A DNA stretch of 64,000 nt from Paraburkholderia phytofirmans OLGA172 (GTDB taxonomy: Bacteria; Pseudomonadota; Gammaproteobacteria; Burkholderiales; Burkholderiaceae). The first letter of the stretch is position 1, and each line of letters begins with the position of its first letter. The notes below the pieces were generated by a model that saw only the letters and a program-made list of their open reading frames with translations, did no database searches and was not told where the DNA came from. The position numbers were made by a program, and so were the translations under genes. Shown here one piece after another: positions 56,197 to 64,000 of this stretch. The DNA lies in assembly GCF_001634365.1 (NCBI RefSeq), contig NZ_CP014578.1, positions 3,224,001 through 3,288,000 on the forward strand, written 5' to 3'.

Positions 56197-56280
56197 GCGC
56201 ATTTGAAGTTGCGCATTTGAAGTTGCGCATTTGAAGTTGCGCATTTGAAGTTGCGCATTTGACATTGCGCATTTGACATT
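56197..56280. repeat. 14-bp tandem repeat, six copies
   Basis: Four copies of GCGCATTTGAAGTT are followed by two of GCGCATTTGACATT, all directly adjacent. They lie in the glnS 3' untranslated region, between glnS and a binding protein gene. Not a CRISPR: no spacers. Confidence 0.95.
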
Positions 56281-56388
56281 GAATACGGCGTGCATTTCGT
56301 CAGCGGGATGCACGCCGTTTCGTTGCATCGATGTTCCATCGACATGTGACAGCGCGGCCTTGATGCCCGCGCCAGTCCGGGAGGCCCG

Positions 56389-57399
56389 ATGAAAGTTGCA
56401 GCCCGCCACGGGGCGAATGCATGGGGGAGCACAGCGCAAGGTACGCGCCACGCGCGTACCGTTGCTGCGGCGCGCATGATTCGCGCCGCACGCGTCGCAC
56501 AAGGCATGCGTTGCGCACTCGTGACACTGGTCGCGTTAGGCGCAGCGTCGCTCGCCTGCCCCGCTTATTCGCAAGAACTCACCGGCACGCTGAAGAAAAT
56601 CCACGACGATGGCGTGGTGATGCTCGGCGTGCGTGAAGCATCCATTCCCTTCTCGTACTTCGACGGCACGCGCACGGTCGGCTACTCGCAAACCATCGCG
56701 CTGCAGATTGTCGACGAAATCAAGAAAACGCTCGGCCTGCCGCAACTGAAGGTGCACGAAATCACGGTAACCTCGTCGAACCGCACGCCGATGTTGCTGA
56801 ACAATCAGATCGATCTGGAATGCGGCTCGACCACGCACACGGTGGAACGCGAAAACGTGGCCGCCTTTTCGAACAGCTTCTTTCAGTACGCGGTACGCAT
56901 GATCGCTCGCAAGAGCAGCGGTATCACGGATTTTCCGGACCTGGCCGGCAAGACGGTGGTGACAACCGCGGGCACCTCGGACGAGCGCCTGTTGCGCCGT
57001 CTGAACACCGAGAAGCACCTGAACATGCGCATCACGAGCGCACGCGATCATCTGGAAGCATTCACCGCGCTCAAGGATGACCGGGCGGTGGCCTTCGTGA
57101 TGGACGAGCCGATCGTGTACGGTTTCAAATCAACCGACCCGCACCCCGAAGATTTCGTGGTGACCGGCACGCCACTCGGCTACGAAGTCTACGCCTGCAT
57201 GTTCCGCAAGGGCGACGAGCCGTTCCGCGTGCTCGTGAACGGGGTCATCGCACGCGGCCAGACTAGCGGCGATGCGGAACGTCTGTATAACCAGTGGTTC
57301 ACGCAGCCGATTCCGCCGCACGGCATCAATCTGAATTTTCCGCTGTCGGAACAGAACCGCGCGCTATTCGCACATCCGAACGACCACGCACTCGACTGA
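56389..57399 (+). CDS. Amino-acid ABC transporter binding protein, GltI-like
   Basis: A 336-residue solute-binding protein family 3 member resembling the glutamate/aspartate binding protein GltI. A long basic N terminus precedes a signal peptide (RCALVTLVALGAASLACPAY, about 41-60). The mature part has LTGTLKKIHDDGVVMLGVRE, SIPFSYFDGTRTVGYS and the Arg-containing NRTPMLLNNQIDLECGSTTH ligand region. GGGAGG four bases before ATG 56389 supports the long form; ATG 56506 would give a conventional signal peptide. No permease or ATPase gene is next to it, so it is an orphan binding protein. Confidence 0.88.
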   Translation: MKVAARHGANAWGSTAQGTRHARTVAAARMIRAARVAQGMRCALVTLVALGAASLACPAYSQELTGTLKKIHDDGVVMLGVREASIPFSYFDGTRTVGYSQTIALQIVDEIKKTLGLPQLKVHEITVTSSNRTPMLLNNQIDLECGSTTHTVERENVAAFSNSFFQYAVRMIARKSSGITDFPDLAGKTVVTTAGTSDERLLRRLNTEKHLNMRITSARDHLEAFTALKDDRAVAFVMDEPIVYGFKSTDPHPEDFVVTGTPLGYEVYACMFRKGDEPFRVLVNGVIARGQTSGDAERLYNQWFTQPIPPHGINLNFPLSEQNRALFAHPNDHALD

Positions 57400-57483
57400 G
57401 CACGTCGGCAGCGCGGGCATTGCGGTGCTGCCGGTTGCGATTGCCGGTGCCACCCGCGCAGCAGCCAAGCAACCCATCCGCCG

Positions 57484-57933
57484 CTATAGCCTTCGATGCA
57501 GTTCCGCGAGCGAAAGCGTGGTCTGAAAGAGCCGTGCGAGGCTGCGGCTCGCGTACTGCTCGACTTCCTCCGACGCGACCCAGCGGTATGCGTCCATTTC
57601 GGGAATTAGCGTGCCGTCGGAGCGGCGCGGAAACAGCGACGTGCAGGTGCACGCGGTCAGATCGAGTTCATCGGCCCTCGCACGTGCCGCGAACAGATGC
57701 AAATCCTTGTCGCGCCGGTAGACGAATAGTCCGAGATTCTTCAGACGCTCGGGCGCGATCACGATGCCGGTCTCCTCGACCATCTCGCGCAACGCCGTGA
57801 CGTGAGGCGCCTCGCCCTCTTCGCCGTGCCCTTTCGGCACGTCCCAGTGAGACGTTTCGGTGGCGTGCGCGAGCAGCACCCGACCGTCCGGGTCAAGCAA
57901 GACGACGCCGCACGAGACGACCCGCGCGCTCAT
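57484..57933 (-). CDS. NUDIX hydrolase, MutT/Ap4A type
   Basis: A 149-residue protein with HWDVPKGHGEEGEAPHVTAL followed by REMVEETGI, a complete Nudix box. The WDVPKGH context resembles diadenosine-polyphosphate and MutT-like hydrolases. ATG 57933 was selected as the normal N terminus; ATG 57951 is also open. It probably hydrolyses a damaged or signalling nucleotide. Confidence 0.88.
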   Translation of the reverse strand: MSARVVSCGVVLLDPDGRVLLAHATETSHWDVPKGHGEEGEAPHVTALREMVEETGIVIAPERLKNLGLFVYRRDKDLHLFAARARADELDLTACTCTSLFPRRSDGTLIPEMDAYRWVASEEVEQYASRSLARLFQTTLSLAELHRRL

Positions 57934-58015
57934 CGGCGCAACGCGCCGCACGGACGCACGGCTTCAGGCTGCGCGGGCGGCAAGCCGGCGCGCATTGTCA
58001 TACCGGCCCACACGC

Positions 58016-58405
58016 TCAGAGCTTTTTCTGCAATTGCCAGTTGCCGCTGCCCTGTTTGCAGAACTGCGGACGCAGGCTCATCGATTGCCCTTTCGCATTC
58101 AGCACGACACCGACGTCGCGGCAAGTGCGCTCGCCCTCCTTCGCGGTGCTGGCGACGGTGATCGTCGCGTCGATCTTGACGCTGTTGCCAGTGCCCTCGT
58201 TGACCCAGCTCGCGCTTTCGCCGTCCTGCTTGTCGTTCAAGGCGGTAAAGACAGCGCCTTTGATCGAGTCGACGTCGCGTTGCTTCATGTAGGTGATCGG
58301 CGTGTCGTTCAGGAAACCGAGGTTCGCCGCTTGCGCTGCGATGGCGCCGCCAAGCAGCAGGCCACCGACGCTCAGGTGAAACAGGGCACGGGTTCGCATC
58401 GACAT
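58016..58405 (-). CDS. RT0821/Lpp0805-like exported protein
   Basis: A 129-residue protein with a signal peptide (residues about 1-27, cleaved after AAQA). The mature part has DGESASWVNEGTGNSVKI and two cysteines in ERTCRDVGVV and RPQFCKQGSGNWQL, the pattern of the RT0821/Lpp0805 surface-protein family. GAGGAG precedes ATG 58405. Function of the family is unknown; periplasmic or outer-membrane location is likely. Confidence 0.75.
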   Translation of the reverse strand: MSMRTRALFHLSVGGLLLGGAIAAQAANLGFLNDTPITYMKQRDVDSIKGAVFTALNDKQDGESASWVNEGTGNSVKIDATITVASTAKEGERTCRDVGVVLNAKGQSMSLRPQFCKQGSGNWQLQKKL

Positions 58406-58685
58406 GTAGAGTTCTCCTCGAAGAGTAATGCGGCGGACTCGAGCGCGCTTTCGGCGGCTCGTGATCTGGACCCCAAAAGCATAGCATGTCGCCCTCGACG
58501 TGGCCCCCGGATGCGGTCTCGCAGCGACCTGCGGCAAGCTGCAGCGTCCGGCTCCCGCCTAGCGGGAGCGAAAGCACACGACGGCTACTCGGATTTTTAG
58601 GATGAGTCTCATATCTTCTTATGAAACGTCTTCTTAAGATAGGTCTGTTGCGCTGCCGCGCTGACCAAGCTTCCAACGCCGCCTT

Positions 58686-58925
58686 ATGGACCTCTCGTTT
58701 GCCCTCCAAACTTTCGCCGTCGCGCTCGCGATCTTTTGCGTCGCGCTCATGCCGTTCGCCTTCAGCCGCAATCCTGGTCTTGCGCGCCGCATCGTGCAAA
58801 TGGACAACCTCCCCTGCGCACGCTGGCCAAATCTGCTGACACGCGTCGGCATTGCATGCCTCCTGATGTCGTTCGCATTGCTGCTGGCCGGCTGCTATTA
58901 CATCCTTGCAGGCGCAGGCAACTGA
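58686..58925 (+). CDS. Small two-helix membrane protein
   Basis: A 79-residue protein with hydrophobic helices near 6-27 and 50-74 separated by a basic loop (SRNPGLARRIVQMDNLPCAR). No Shine-Dalgarno is obvious before ATG 58686. I do not recognise the family. Size, helix spacing and position between two separate genes suggest a real small membrane protein, but a chance frame is not excluded. Confidence 0.5.
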   Translation: MDLSFALQTFAVALAIFCVALMPFAFSRNPGLARRIVQMDNLPCARWPNLLTRVGIACLLMSFALLLAGCYYILAGAGN

Positions 58926-59177
58926 CTACGCCCGCGGCGGCGCGTGCTGCGTCAACGGGCGGCACAGCCATCGCCCGGCGATGGCCGTGGGCGTGGTACG
59001 GCGGCGCGCGGAGAACGACACGCCGCACGCAACCCGTCATAGACCCAAACGGTGACACAACTCGTTTTCATGACCGGCGTATGCTTCGACGCAGGGCGCG
59101 ATCATTCCCGCCGACTGCGGCTCGAAACCCTTAGCAACGTGTTGCAGGTTCGCCCACTCATCCTGGAGTTCGACAGC

Positions 59178-59561
59178 ATGACTGAAAAAACCATCAAGGT
59201 CCCCGGTCCCGATCATCCGATCACAATCGAGCCGGACAAAGCCCATGTGGTGGTCACGGTAGCCGGCCGCGTGATCGCGGACACACGCCATGCGCTGGTG
59301 CTGCGTGAGGCATCCTATCCAGCGGTGTATTACATTCCGCGCAACGACGTCGATATGACGCTGCTGGAACGCACCGATCACACGACCTATTGCCCATATA
59401 AAGGCGATTGCGCGTACTACAGCATTCCGATTGGCGGCGAGCGGGCAGTGAATGCGGTCTGGACCTACGAGTCGCCCTACGCGGCTGTGAAAGAGATCGC
59501 TCAACACCTGGCGTTCTATCCGAGCCGGGTCGATTCCATCGACGTGCAGCCGGCGGGGTAA
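59178..59561 (+). CDS. DUF427-domain protein
   Basis: A 127-residue protein matching DUF427: RVIADTRHALVLREASYPAV, YYIPRNDVDMTLLERTDHTT and YCPYKGDCAYYSI are conserved blocks. ATG 59178 is preceded by GGAG at suitable distance; the frame is open to 59052 but the extra part is not conserved-looking. Biochemical role of the family is unknown. Confidence 0.88.
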   Translation: MTEKTIKVPGPDHPITIEPDKAHVVVTVAGRVIADTRHALVLREASYPAVYYIPRNDVDMTLLERTDHTTYCPYKGDCAYYSIPIGGERAVNAVWTYESPYAAVKEIAQHLAFYPSRVDSIDVQPAG

Positions 59562-59619
59562 AGGCCCAAGCGCGCATCGCAGCGGTAAGGCTTCGATGCG
59601 CGGCGCCAGGCATTTGAAG

Positions 59620-59693
59620 TACGGCAGGAGGGACTCGAACCCCCCACCCTCGGCTTAGAAGGCCGATGCTCTATCCAGCTGAGCTACTGCCGT
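59620..59693 (-). tRNA. tRNA-Arg (anticodon TCT)
   Basis: The minus strand folds as a full cloverleaf: acceptor ACGGCAG/CTGCCGT, D arm GCTC..GAGC, anticodon arm TCGGC-CTTCTAA-GCCGA with anticodon TCT, T arm with GTTCGAGT, discriminator A. CCA is not encoded. It reads AGA/AGG arginine codons. Confidence 0.95.
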
Positions 59694-59910
59694 AATGACG
59701 TGAGGCGATGCTACACAAACGTGTACAACGTGCATCGCCCGCAATGAGAACCCATATCGGGCATTGGAACCTGCGCAACATCACTGCCACAGGTTTCGTG
59801 GGATATCGAAATTCTAACTGACCAGGCCGGAGCCTGTGGAAATCTGATCCAGCTTGCGGCAACCCTGATCGCCCGGCACCCCGTTGTATCACAAGCATCC
59901 CACAACAAAC

Positions 59911-59935
59911 GGGCCCGGCGAGTTGAACCGGGCCC
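59911..59935 (-). terminator. Possible terminator downstream of uppP
   Basis: GGGCCCGG (59911-59918) and CCGGGCCC (59928-59935) form a strong stem; on the minus strand it is followed by GTTTGTTG. It lies about 90 bases past the uppP stop and upstream of the tRNA. The T-run is weak. The remaining spacer 59694-60023 holds nothing else evident. Confidence 0.5.
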
Positions 59936-60023
59936 GGATTATAACCGATCGCTTCTTACCCGCCAGTAGCCCGCCAGTCGCAGACCAGCACTCAGCGCAC
60001 GGCAACTGGCATATCGGACCCAA

Positions 60024-60854
60024 TCAGACCGGCTGCGGATGCAGCATGAACCAGCCGAGGAACACGATCCCCGCGATCACGCAGTACACGCCGAACGAAG
60101 CCAGACGTCCGCGGCCTTCGAAATAGCGCATCAGGAAACGCACGCTGAGATACGCGGCGATTGCGGTCAGCACGCCGCCGAGCAATGCATCGGCAAGTTG
60201 GCCCGGCGCGTGGAACAGTTTCGGCAATTCGAGTACGCCGGCCGCGAAGATGATCGGCGTGCCGAGCAGGAACGAGAACTCGGCGGCTTTCTCAGTCGTC
60301 AGGCCGGCCGCATTGCCGGCGATCATCGTCAGACCGCTGCGCGAGAAGCCCGGAATCAGCGCGCCGATCTGCGCGAGACCGACGAAAAACGCCTGGCGGA
60401 AGGTCAGCTTCTCCGGCGTCGGATGCGCGCGCGAACGTTGCAGCCGATCGCCAAACCACAGCAGCACGCCGTTTACGATCAGCGCGATGGCGACGATGCG
60501 CAGATCGTGAAAAATCCGCTCGAGACGTTTCTCGAGAATCAGCCCGACGAGGCCCGCCGGAATCGTGCCGATGATGAGCGCCCACATCATGTGAGCGTTG
60601 TCATTGCGCTGGCCGCCGAACGAAGCGAAGAAGCCGCGCACCAACTCGCACCAACGCTTGCGGAAGTACCACAGCAGCGCAAACGCCGTACCGAGGTGCA
60701 ATGCGACGAGGAACGGCAGCAGTTGCGGTGCATGCTTGTCGATATGGATGCCGAACAATGCGGGCACGAGCAGCGTATGGCCGAGGCTGCTGACCGGGAA
60801 CAATTCGGTGACGCCTTGTAGCACGCTCAGGAAAATCAGAAACGACAGGTTCAC
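60024..60854 (-). CDS. uppP: Undecaprenyl-diphosphate phosphatase
   Basis: A 276-residue BacA-type membrane phosphatase that recycles the lipid carrier of peptidoglycan synthesis; higher dosage gives bacitracin resistance. [18 protein letters not shown] contains the conserved Glu and Ser-rich motif, and [13 protein letters not shown] the second catalytic motif. About eight helices are predicted. ATG 60854 is the first start. Normal length. Confidence 0.95.
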   Translation of the reverse strand: MNLSFLIFLSVLQGVTELFPVSSLGHTLLVPALFGIHIDKHAPQLLPFLVALHLGTAFALLWYFRKRWCELVRGFFASFGGQRNDNAHMMWALIIGTIPAGLVGLILEKRLERIFHDLRIVAIALIVNGVLLWFGDRLQRSRAHPTPEKLTFRQAFFVGLAQIGALIPGFSRSGLTMIAGNAAGLTTEKAAEFSFLLGTPIIFAAGVLELPKLFHAPGQLADALLGGVLTAIAAYLSVRFLMRYFEGRGRLASFGVYCVIAGIVFLGWFMLHPQPV

Positions 60855-61150
60855 GCGGCGGTCCTTGTAAGGAAAATGTCGGGGAGCAGCGCACGGCCAT
60901 AGAAAATAGGCGGCGCGTCAAAAGCGCACCGATTATGCCTGGCTGCAAAGTCAGCGCCAAGCGTTTGAACCACATTCGGGAAATATTGATGCGCTGCGTC
61001 ACAACTGGAAACCGTTGTTACGCCACGGAAAAGAAACCGGGCGCCGCCGGCGGCCACCCTGTCATTGCGAGGAATTCGATGCGCTGGACGCGCGAGCCTT
61101 GTGCCAGGCTCGCGTTGAAGGACCGACAGGAAATGCAGAAAGTGACTGAA

Positions 61151-61237
61151 TCAGCGCTCGAGCTTGTAGAAGAAGTAGGCGGTGCTTGCCGCGAACATGC
61201 CGAACAGCGCCACACCCATTGCCATTGCGAGATCCAT
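61151..61237 (-). CDS. 28-residue small membrane protein
   Basis: A very short ORF on the minus strand with a near-perfect Shine-Dalgarno AGGAGGT (61241-61247) before ATG 61237. The product begins MDLAMAMGVALFGMFAAS and ends YFFYKLER: one hydrophobic helix followed by a basic C-terminal end. Stop TGA at 61151-61153. It lies about 300 bases upstream of uppP on the same strand. Function unknown; it resembles single-helix regulatory peptides that bind larger membrane proteins. It could also be a leader peptide, but the distance to uppP is large. Confidence 0.65.
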   Translation of the reverse strand: MDLAMAMGVALFGMFAASTAYFFYKLER

Positions 61238-61407
61238 AACACCTCCTGAGCCGATCTGGCCCGGTCGTCGAAGTCACCGGGCAGTCAGCGGATTATCGGC
61301 AAGGATGGAGCTTCTCCGACACCCGCAATTTCCCGAGAAGGGTTTCCCCGTAGCGCAAAGCAGCGCAAAATCGTTCTCTCGCGACTTTATCAACCCGCAC
61401 ATCGACC

Positions 61408-62316
61408 ATGCCCCTCTCCCCGCAACAGGACATTCTCGAGATCGCCCAGGACGCCTGCGTGCTCCGCTTTGCGCCGCAAGCCGGTGGCCGTCTTTTGTCG
61501 TGGACCATTAACGACGAAGAGGTGATTCATTGGCCCGAAAACGCCGACTGGAGCCAGCCCGCGAGGATTCGCGGCGGCAACCCGCTGCTGTTTCCGTTTC
61601 TCGGCCGGCATCGCGTCGACGGCAAGATCGGCTACTGGCGTGACGCACAAGGCAAAGTGCGCGAATTGCCGATGCATGGCTTTGCACGCGACCTGCCCTT
61701 CGAAGCCCACGCCGATGTGCACGGCGCCGGCTTGCGCATGATTCTCGCCGACAGCGACGTGACACGCGGCGGCTATCCGTTCGGCTTCCGTTTCGAAGCG
61801 ACGTACCGGCTCGTCGATACGCATACGCTGGAAGTCATGCTGAGCACCGCCAATACCGGCGACACGAGGTTGCCCTACTACGCAGGCCATCACTTCTACT
61901 TCACGCTGCCGCACACGCAGCGCGCCGAAACTTCGCTGGAACTGCCGCGCACCGAACGGCGCTATCAGCAGGACGACGGCTCGATCAGCGCGGCCGAGCC
62001 GGGCGCGGCGCGCTACACGCTCGACGAGGCGCGCATTCACGACCGCTTCCATTGTCTCGCCGGTGCGCCGGACCAAGCCGTGCGTCTCGTCGCGCCCGGC
62101 CTGAACCGGCTCATCACGATCGATCTGCAACGCCCGGATTCGGTGCCCTGGTACGCGGTCACGACATGGACCGAAGCCGCCGACTCGGACTTCTACTGCG
62201 TCGAGCCATGGCTGGGTCTGCCGGATGCGATCCACAACGGCATGGGACTGCGCTGGCTCGAACCGGGACAAACCGAGACGGCTGCGCTGCGTATCAGCGT
62301 CAGCACCCTGCGCTGA
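61408..62316 (+). CDS. Aldose 1-epimerase family protein
   Basis: A 302-residue galactose-mutarotase-like beta-sandwich protein. LPMHGFARDLPFEA supplies the first histidine, YYAGHHFYFTLP the second and FYCVEPWLGLPDA the catalytic glutamate. This spacing fits GalM/YeaD-type mutarotases, closest in size to hexose-6-phosphate epimerase-like members. ATG 61408 is the first in frame. No sugar operon is adjacent. Confidence 0.88.
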   Translation: MPLSPQQDILEIAQDACVLRFAPQAGGRLLSWTINDEEVIHWPENADWSQPARIRGGNPLLFPFLGRHRVDGKIGYWRDAQGKVRELPMHGFARDLPFEAHADVHGAGLRMILADSDVTRGGYPFGFRFEATYRLVDTHTLEVMLSTANTGDTRLPYYAGHHFYFTLPHTQRAETSLELPRTERRYQQDDGSISAAEPGAARYTLDEARIHDRFHCLAGAPDQAVRLVAPGLNRLITIDLQRPDSVPWYAVTTWTEAADSDFYCVEPWLGLPDAIHNGMGLRWLEPGQTETAALRISVSTLR

Positions 62317-62499
62317 CGGCAGGTTTTTCGAGCATCGCGACGTGATGGGTTACGCGGCGTTTCGCCGCGTAACCGCCGTGCGCGCCCTCCTATGCATCCG
62401 TTTTTCGGATGCTGCGGCGCAAAACCGTTAGAATCGGACGCTTTGCATCTACCTGTCGCGTGATCGGGATCGGCGCGTGGCAGCGCTTTGCGAGGTCCA

Positions 62500-63228
62500 A
62501 TGCTTAACACAACAAGAATGATGAAACGGCTCGCCTGGGCGTCGTTGCTGGCGGTACTCGCCGCCTGCGGGTCCGTTCCGGTGGGGCCAGGTTTTTACCG
62601 CGTCGAACGGGGCGATACGCTGTCGAAAATCGCGCGCAGCAATCGGCAGTCGGTGCAAAGCATCGTGCGCTGGAACAATCTGACCAACCCGGACAGTATC
62701 GAGGTCGGGCAGGTGCTGCGTGTCGCGCCGCCGGGCAATGCGGCATCCACAGGTGGTGCCGCAGGTGGTTCAATACGCAACAATGGCGCAGGCAGCGCGA
62801 GCGCTTCGGCTGCGCCGCGCCCGGTACCCGCCGATAGCGCGCCGTCGTCCGCACCGGCTTCGACGATCTCGCTGGTGTGGCCGTCTGACGGCACGGTGAT
62901 CCGGCGCTTCGACGGCGCCAATTCGAAGGGCATCGACATTTCGGCGGCAGCGGGCACCCCGGTGGTTGCCGCGGCGCCCGGCACGGTGGTCTATGCAGGT
63001 AACGGCTTGCGCGGTTACGGCAACCTGCTGATCGTCAAACACAACGCCGAGTATCTGACTGCCTACGCGCACAACCGCGTGCTGCTGGTGAAGGAAGGTC
63101 AGTCGGTCGCCCGCGGCGAGAAAATCGCCGAAATGGGCGACACCGACACCGATCGGGTCATGCTGCACTTCGAACTGCGTTATCAGGGCCGCTCGATCGA
63201 CCCGTCGCGGGCGCTGCCGGCGCGCTAA
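62500..63228 (+). CDS. LysM/M23 lipoprotein, NlpD-like amidase activator
   Basis: A 242-residue lipoprotein. The signal ends in a lipobox SLLAVLAAC (Cys near 25). LysM is at about 33-75 (YRVERGDTLSKIARSN), then a Ser/Ala linker, then an M23 domain at about 130-240. The M23 metal sites are degenerate: SKGIDIS has no His before GID, and VMLHFELR has Met in place of the first His of HxH. Such proteins (NlpD, EnvC) do not cut peptidoglycan but activate amidases in cell separation. ATG 62500 follows GAGG. No rpoS gene follows, unlike the classical nlpD locus. Confidence 0.85.
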   Translation: MLNTTRMMKRLAWASLLAVLAACGSVPVGPGFYRVERGDTLSKIARSNRQSVQSIVRWNNLTNPDSIEVGQVLRVAPPGNAASTGGAAGGSIRNNGAGSASASAAPRPVPADSAPSSAPASTISLVWPSDGTVIRRFDGANSKGIDISAAAGTPVVAAAPGTVVYAGNGLRGYGNLLIVKHNAEYLTAYAHNRVLLVKEGQSVARGEKIAEMGDTDTDRVMLHFELRYQGRSIDPSRALPAR

Positions 63229-63354
63229 CCGCCCAGATCCAGGCACGCGCCCTGCAGCAGCCGAGGGAACCGGGCGTACTATAAAACGCTCACTCCAATG
63301 CATGACGTGGCCTCGCGCCACGTCTGCCCCTGTTATATCTATAAGGAATCTGCA

Positions 63355-63672
63355 ATGAAGAGCGCATTGGCGTCCTTAGCAACGGCCGCGGCGATCGGCC
63401 TCGGCCTGCTGACGCTCGGCGGCTGCTCCAGCACCACCACCATGACCTATCTGCCGAGCGGCGATACGGGCTTCGCGATCAACTGCAGCGGCAGTGACGC
63501 GAGCTCCAGTTGGGCCGAGTGCTACAAGCGCGCAGGCGAAGTCTGCGGCAACTATGGCTATGACGTCGTTTCGAAGGACGTCGACAATGGCGCCACCGCA
63601 GGCGGCTCGGTCGGCGGGATTTTCGGAGCGAACGTCAAGAACCGGTCGATGGTGATTCACTGCAAACAGTGA
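63355..63672 (+). CDS. Small outer-membrane-type lipoprotein
   Basis: A 105-residue protein with a signal peptide ending LGLLTLGGCSS, a lipobox with Cys24. The mature part contains ASSSWAECYKRAGEVCGNYG and a glycine-rich GGSVGGIFGANV segment near the C terminus. AAGGAATCTGCA precedes ATG 63355, and TATAAA (63280-63285) may be its -10. I do not recognise a function; YecR-like and other small lipoproteins look similar. Confidence 0.75.
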   Translation: MKSALASLATAAAIGLGLLTLGGCSSTTTMTYLPSGDTGFAINCSGSDASSSWAECYKRAGEVCGNYGYDVVSKDVDNGATAGGSVGGIFGANVKNRSMVIHCKQ

Positions 63673-63803
63673 AGGCAAGGTAGCCACGCGATAGTGCAAA
63701 GCGCGGCGCCGCCCGCGCTAGTAGCGGCGCCAGCGTGCGGAGTGCGGAGTGCGGATCGATGCGTTCCGCGAAGGCGAACAGCACACCGAGTGCAATCGGG
63801 CCG

Positions 63804-63830
63804 AAAAAAAGCCCGGCACGAAGCCGGGCT
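63804..63830 (-). terminator. Minus-strand rho-independent terminator
   Basis: AGCCCGGC (63810-63817) pairs with GCCGGGCT (63823-63830); read on the minus strand the stem is followed by seven T. It should end a minus-strand transcript entering from beyond the right edge. The rest of 63673-64000 shows no gene in this window. Confidence 0.8.
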
Positions 63831-64000
63831 AACGGGGGTTCGGCGCATATCGGCAAAGGACCGGTTCACCATGCGCCAGAACGGAATCTAACAACCCGCT
63901 TTTACAAGTGCAATCTATTAATTTCGTAAGCAATGTGACGCGGCGTACGGAATCCGCACTACGTGAAGGAAAATGTCTGAAATAGACGGGCAAATACCCT

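Noticed and set aside
56197..56280. CRISPR or origin iterons
   Set aside because: 14-bp units without spacers, and no replication gene nearby; simple tandem repeat.
59620..59693. tRNA-Arg as integration site of a genomic island
   Set aside because: Flanking genes are ordinary chromosomal ones and no duplicated tRNA 3' end or integrase is visible; the accessory region lies more than 20 kb away.

Overview
The window is GC-rich proteobacterial chromosome. Gene order, protein families and intergenic repeats point to the Burkholderiaceae, most likely Paraburkholderia (inference from content, not a database match). Most of it is ordinary housekeeping and catabolic chromosome with compact operons and many ATGA stop/start overlaps. 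One stretch of about 8 kb (30.5-38.6 kb) looks acquired and decayed.

Left part (1-17.4 kb): the end of a tripartite efflux operon (NodT outer-membrane channel, FUSC transporter, DUF1656 protein, HlyD adaptor), a methyl-accepting chemotaxis protein, an Fsr-type MFS exporter, propionyl-CoA synthetase (prpE), a coupled uvrD-mtnN pair, then valS and galU with a clear terminator. Next come a TusA-like sulfurtransferase and a complete-looking myo-inositol module (18.0-30.3 kb). On the minus strand lie an RpiR-type regulator, iolG and a second Gfo/Idh/MocA dehydrogenase. Divergently on the plus strand lie a sugar ABC importer (binding protein, permease, single-domain ATPase) followed by iolC, iolD, iolE and iolB. 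A perfect palindrome carrying GGAA-N6-TTCC sits in the divergent promoter region and is the likely regulator site. iolA is not in the window.

Accessory region (30.5-38.6 kb): a putative ADP-ribosyltransferase toxin behind a proline-rich tandem-repeat linker; an IS481-type transposase remnant that has cut a neighbouring gene; an unknown two-helix membrane protein with a probable homopolymer frameshift; a small DUF5710-like protein; an XAC2610-like envelope protein; a large M23 peptidase plus GH19-type muramidase protein resembling a type VI secretion cargo effector; and an ISAs1-type transposase remnant abutting that effector's start. Parts of this stretch are clearly AT-richer than the surroundings. 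No VgrG, PAAR or Hcp gene is visible.

Right part (38.6-64 kb): a livHMGF-like ABC transporter operon with a thioesterase and a NUDIX gene, whose LivF has substitutions in both the Walker A lysine and the Walker B glutamate; threonine aldolase; a YbfB-type MFS gene divergent from a LysR regulator; alaS; a CaiB-type CoA-transferase; an RBBP9-type hydrolase; gamma-glutamyltransferase; glnS; a glutamate/aspartate-type binding protein; a second NUDIX gene; small exported proteins; tRNA-Arg(TCT); uppP; a 28-residue small membrane protein; an aldose-1-epimerase homologue; a LysM/M23 lipoprotein with degenerate metal ligands; and a small lipoprotein.

Three copies (two long, one partial) of a dispersed intergenic repeat occur at 4.2, 13.4 and 30.3 kb. 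Two begin one or two bases after a stop codon, and DNA on their 5' side is unusually G+T-rich on the strand in the repeat orientation.
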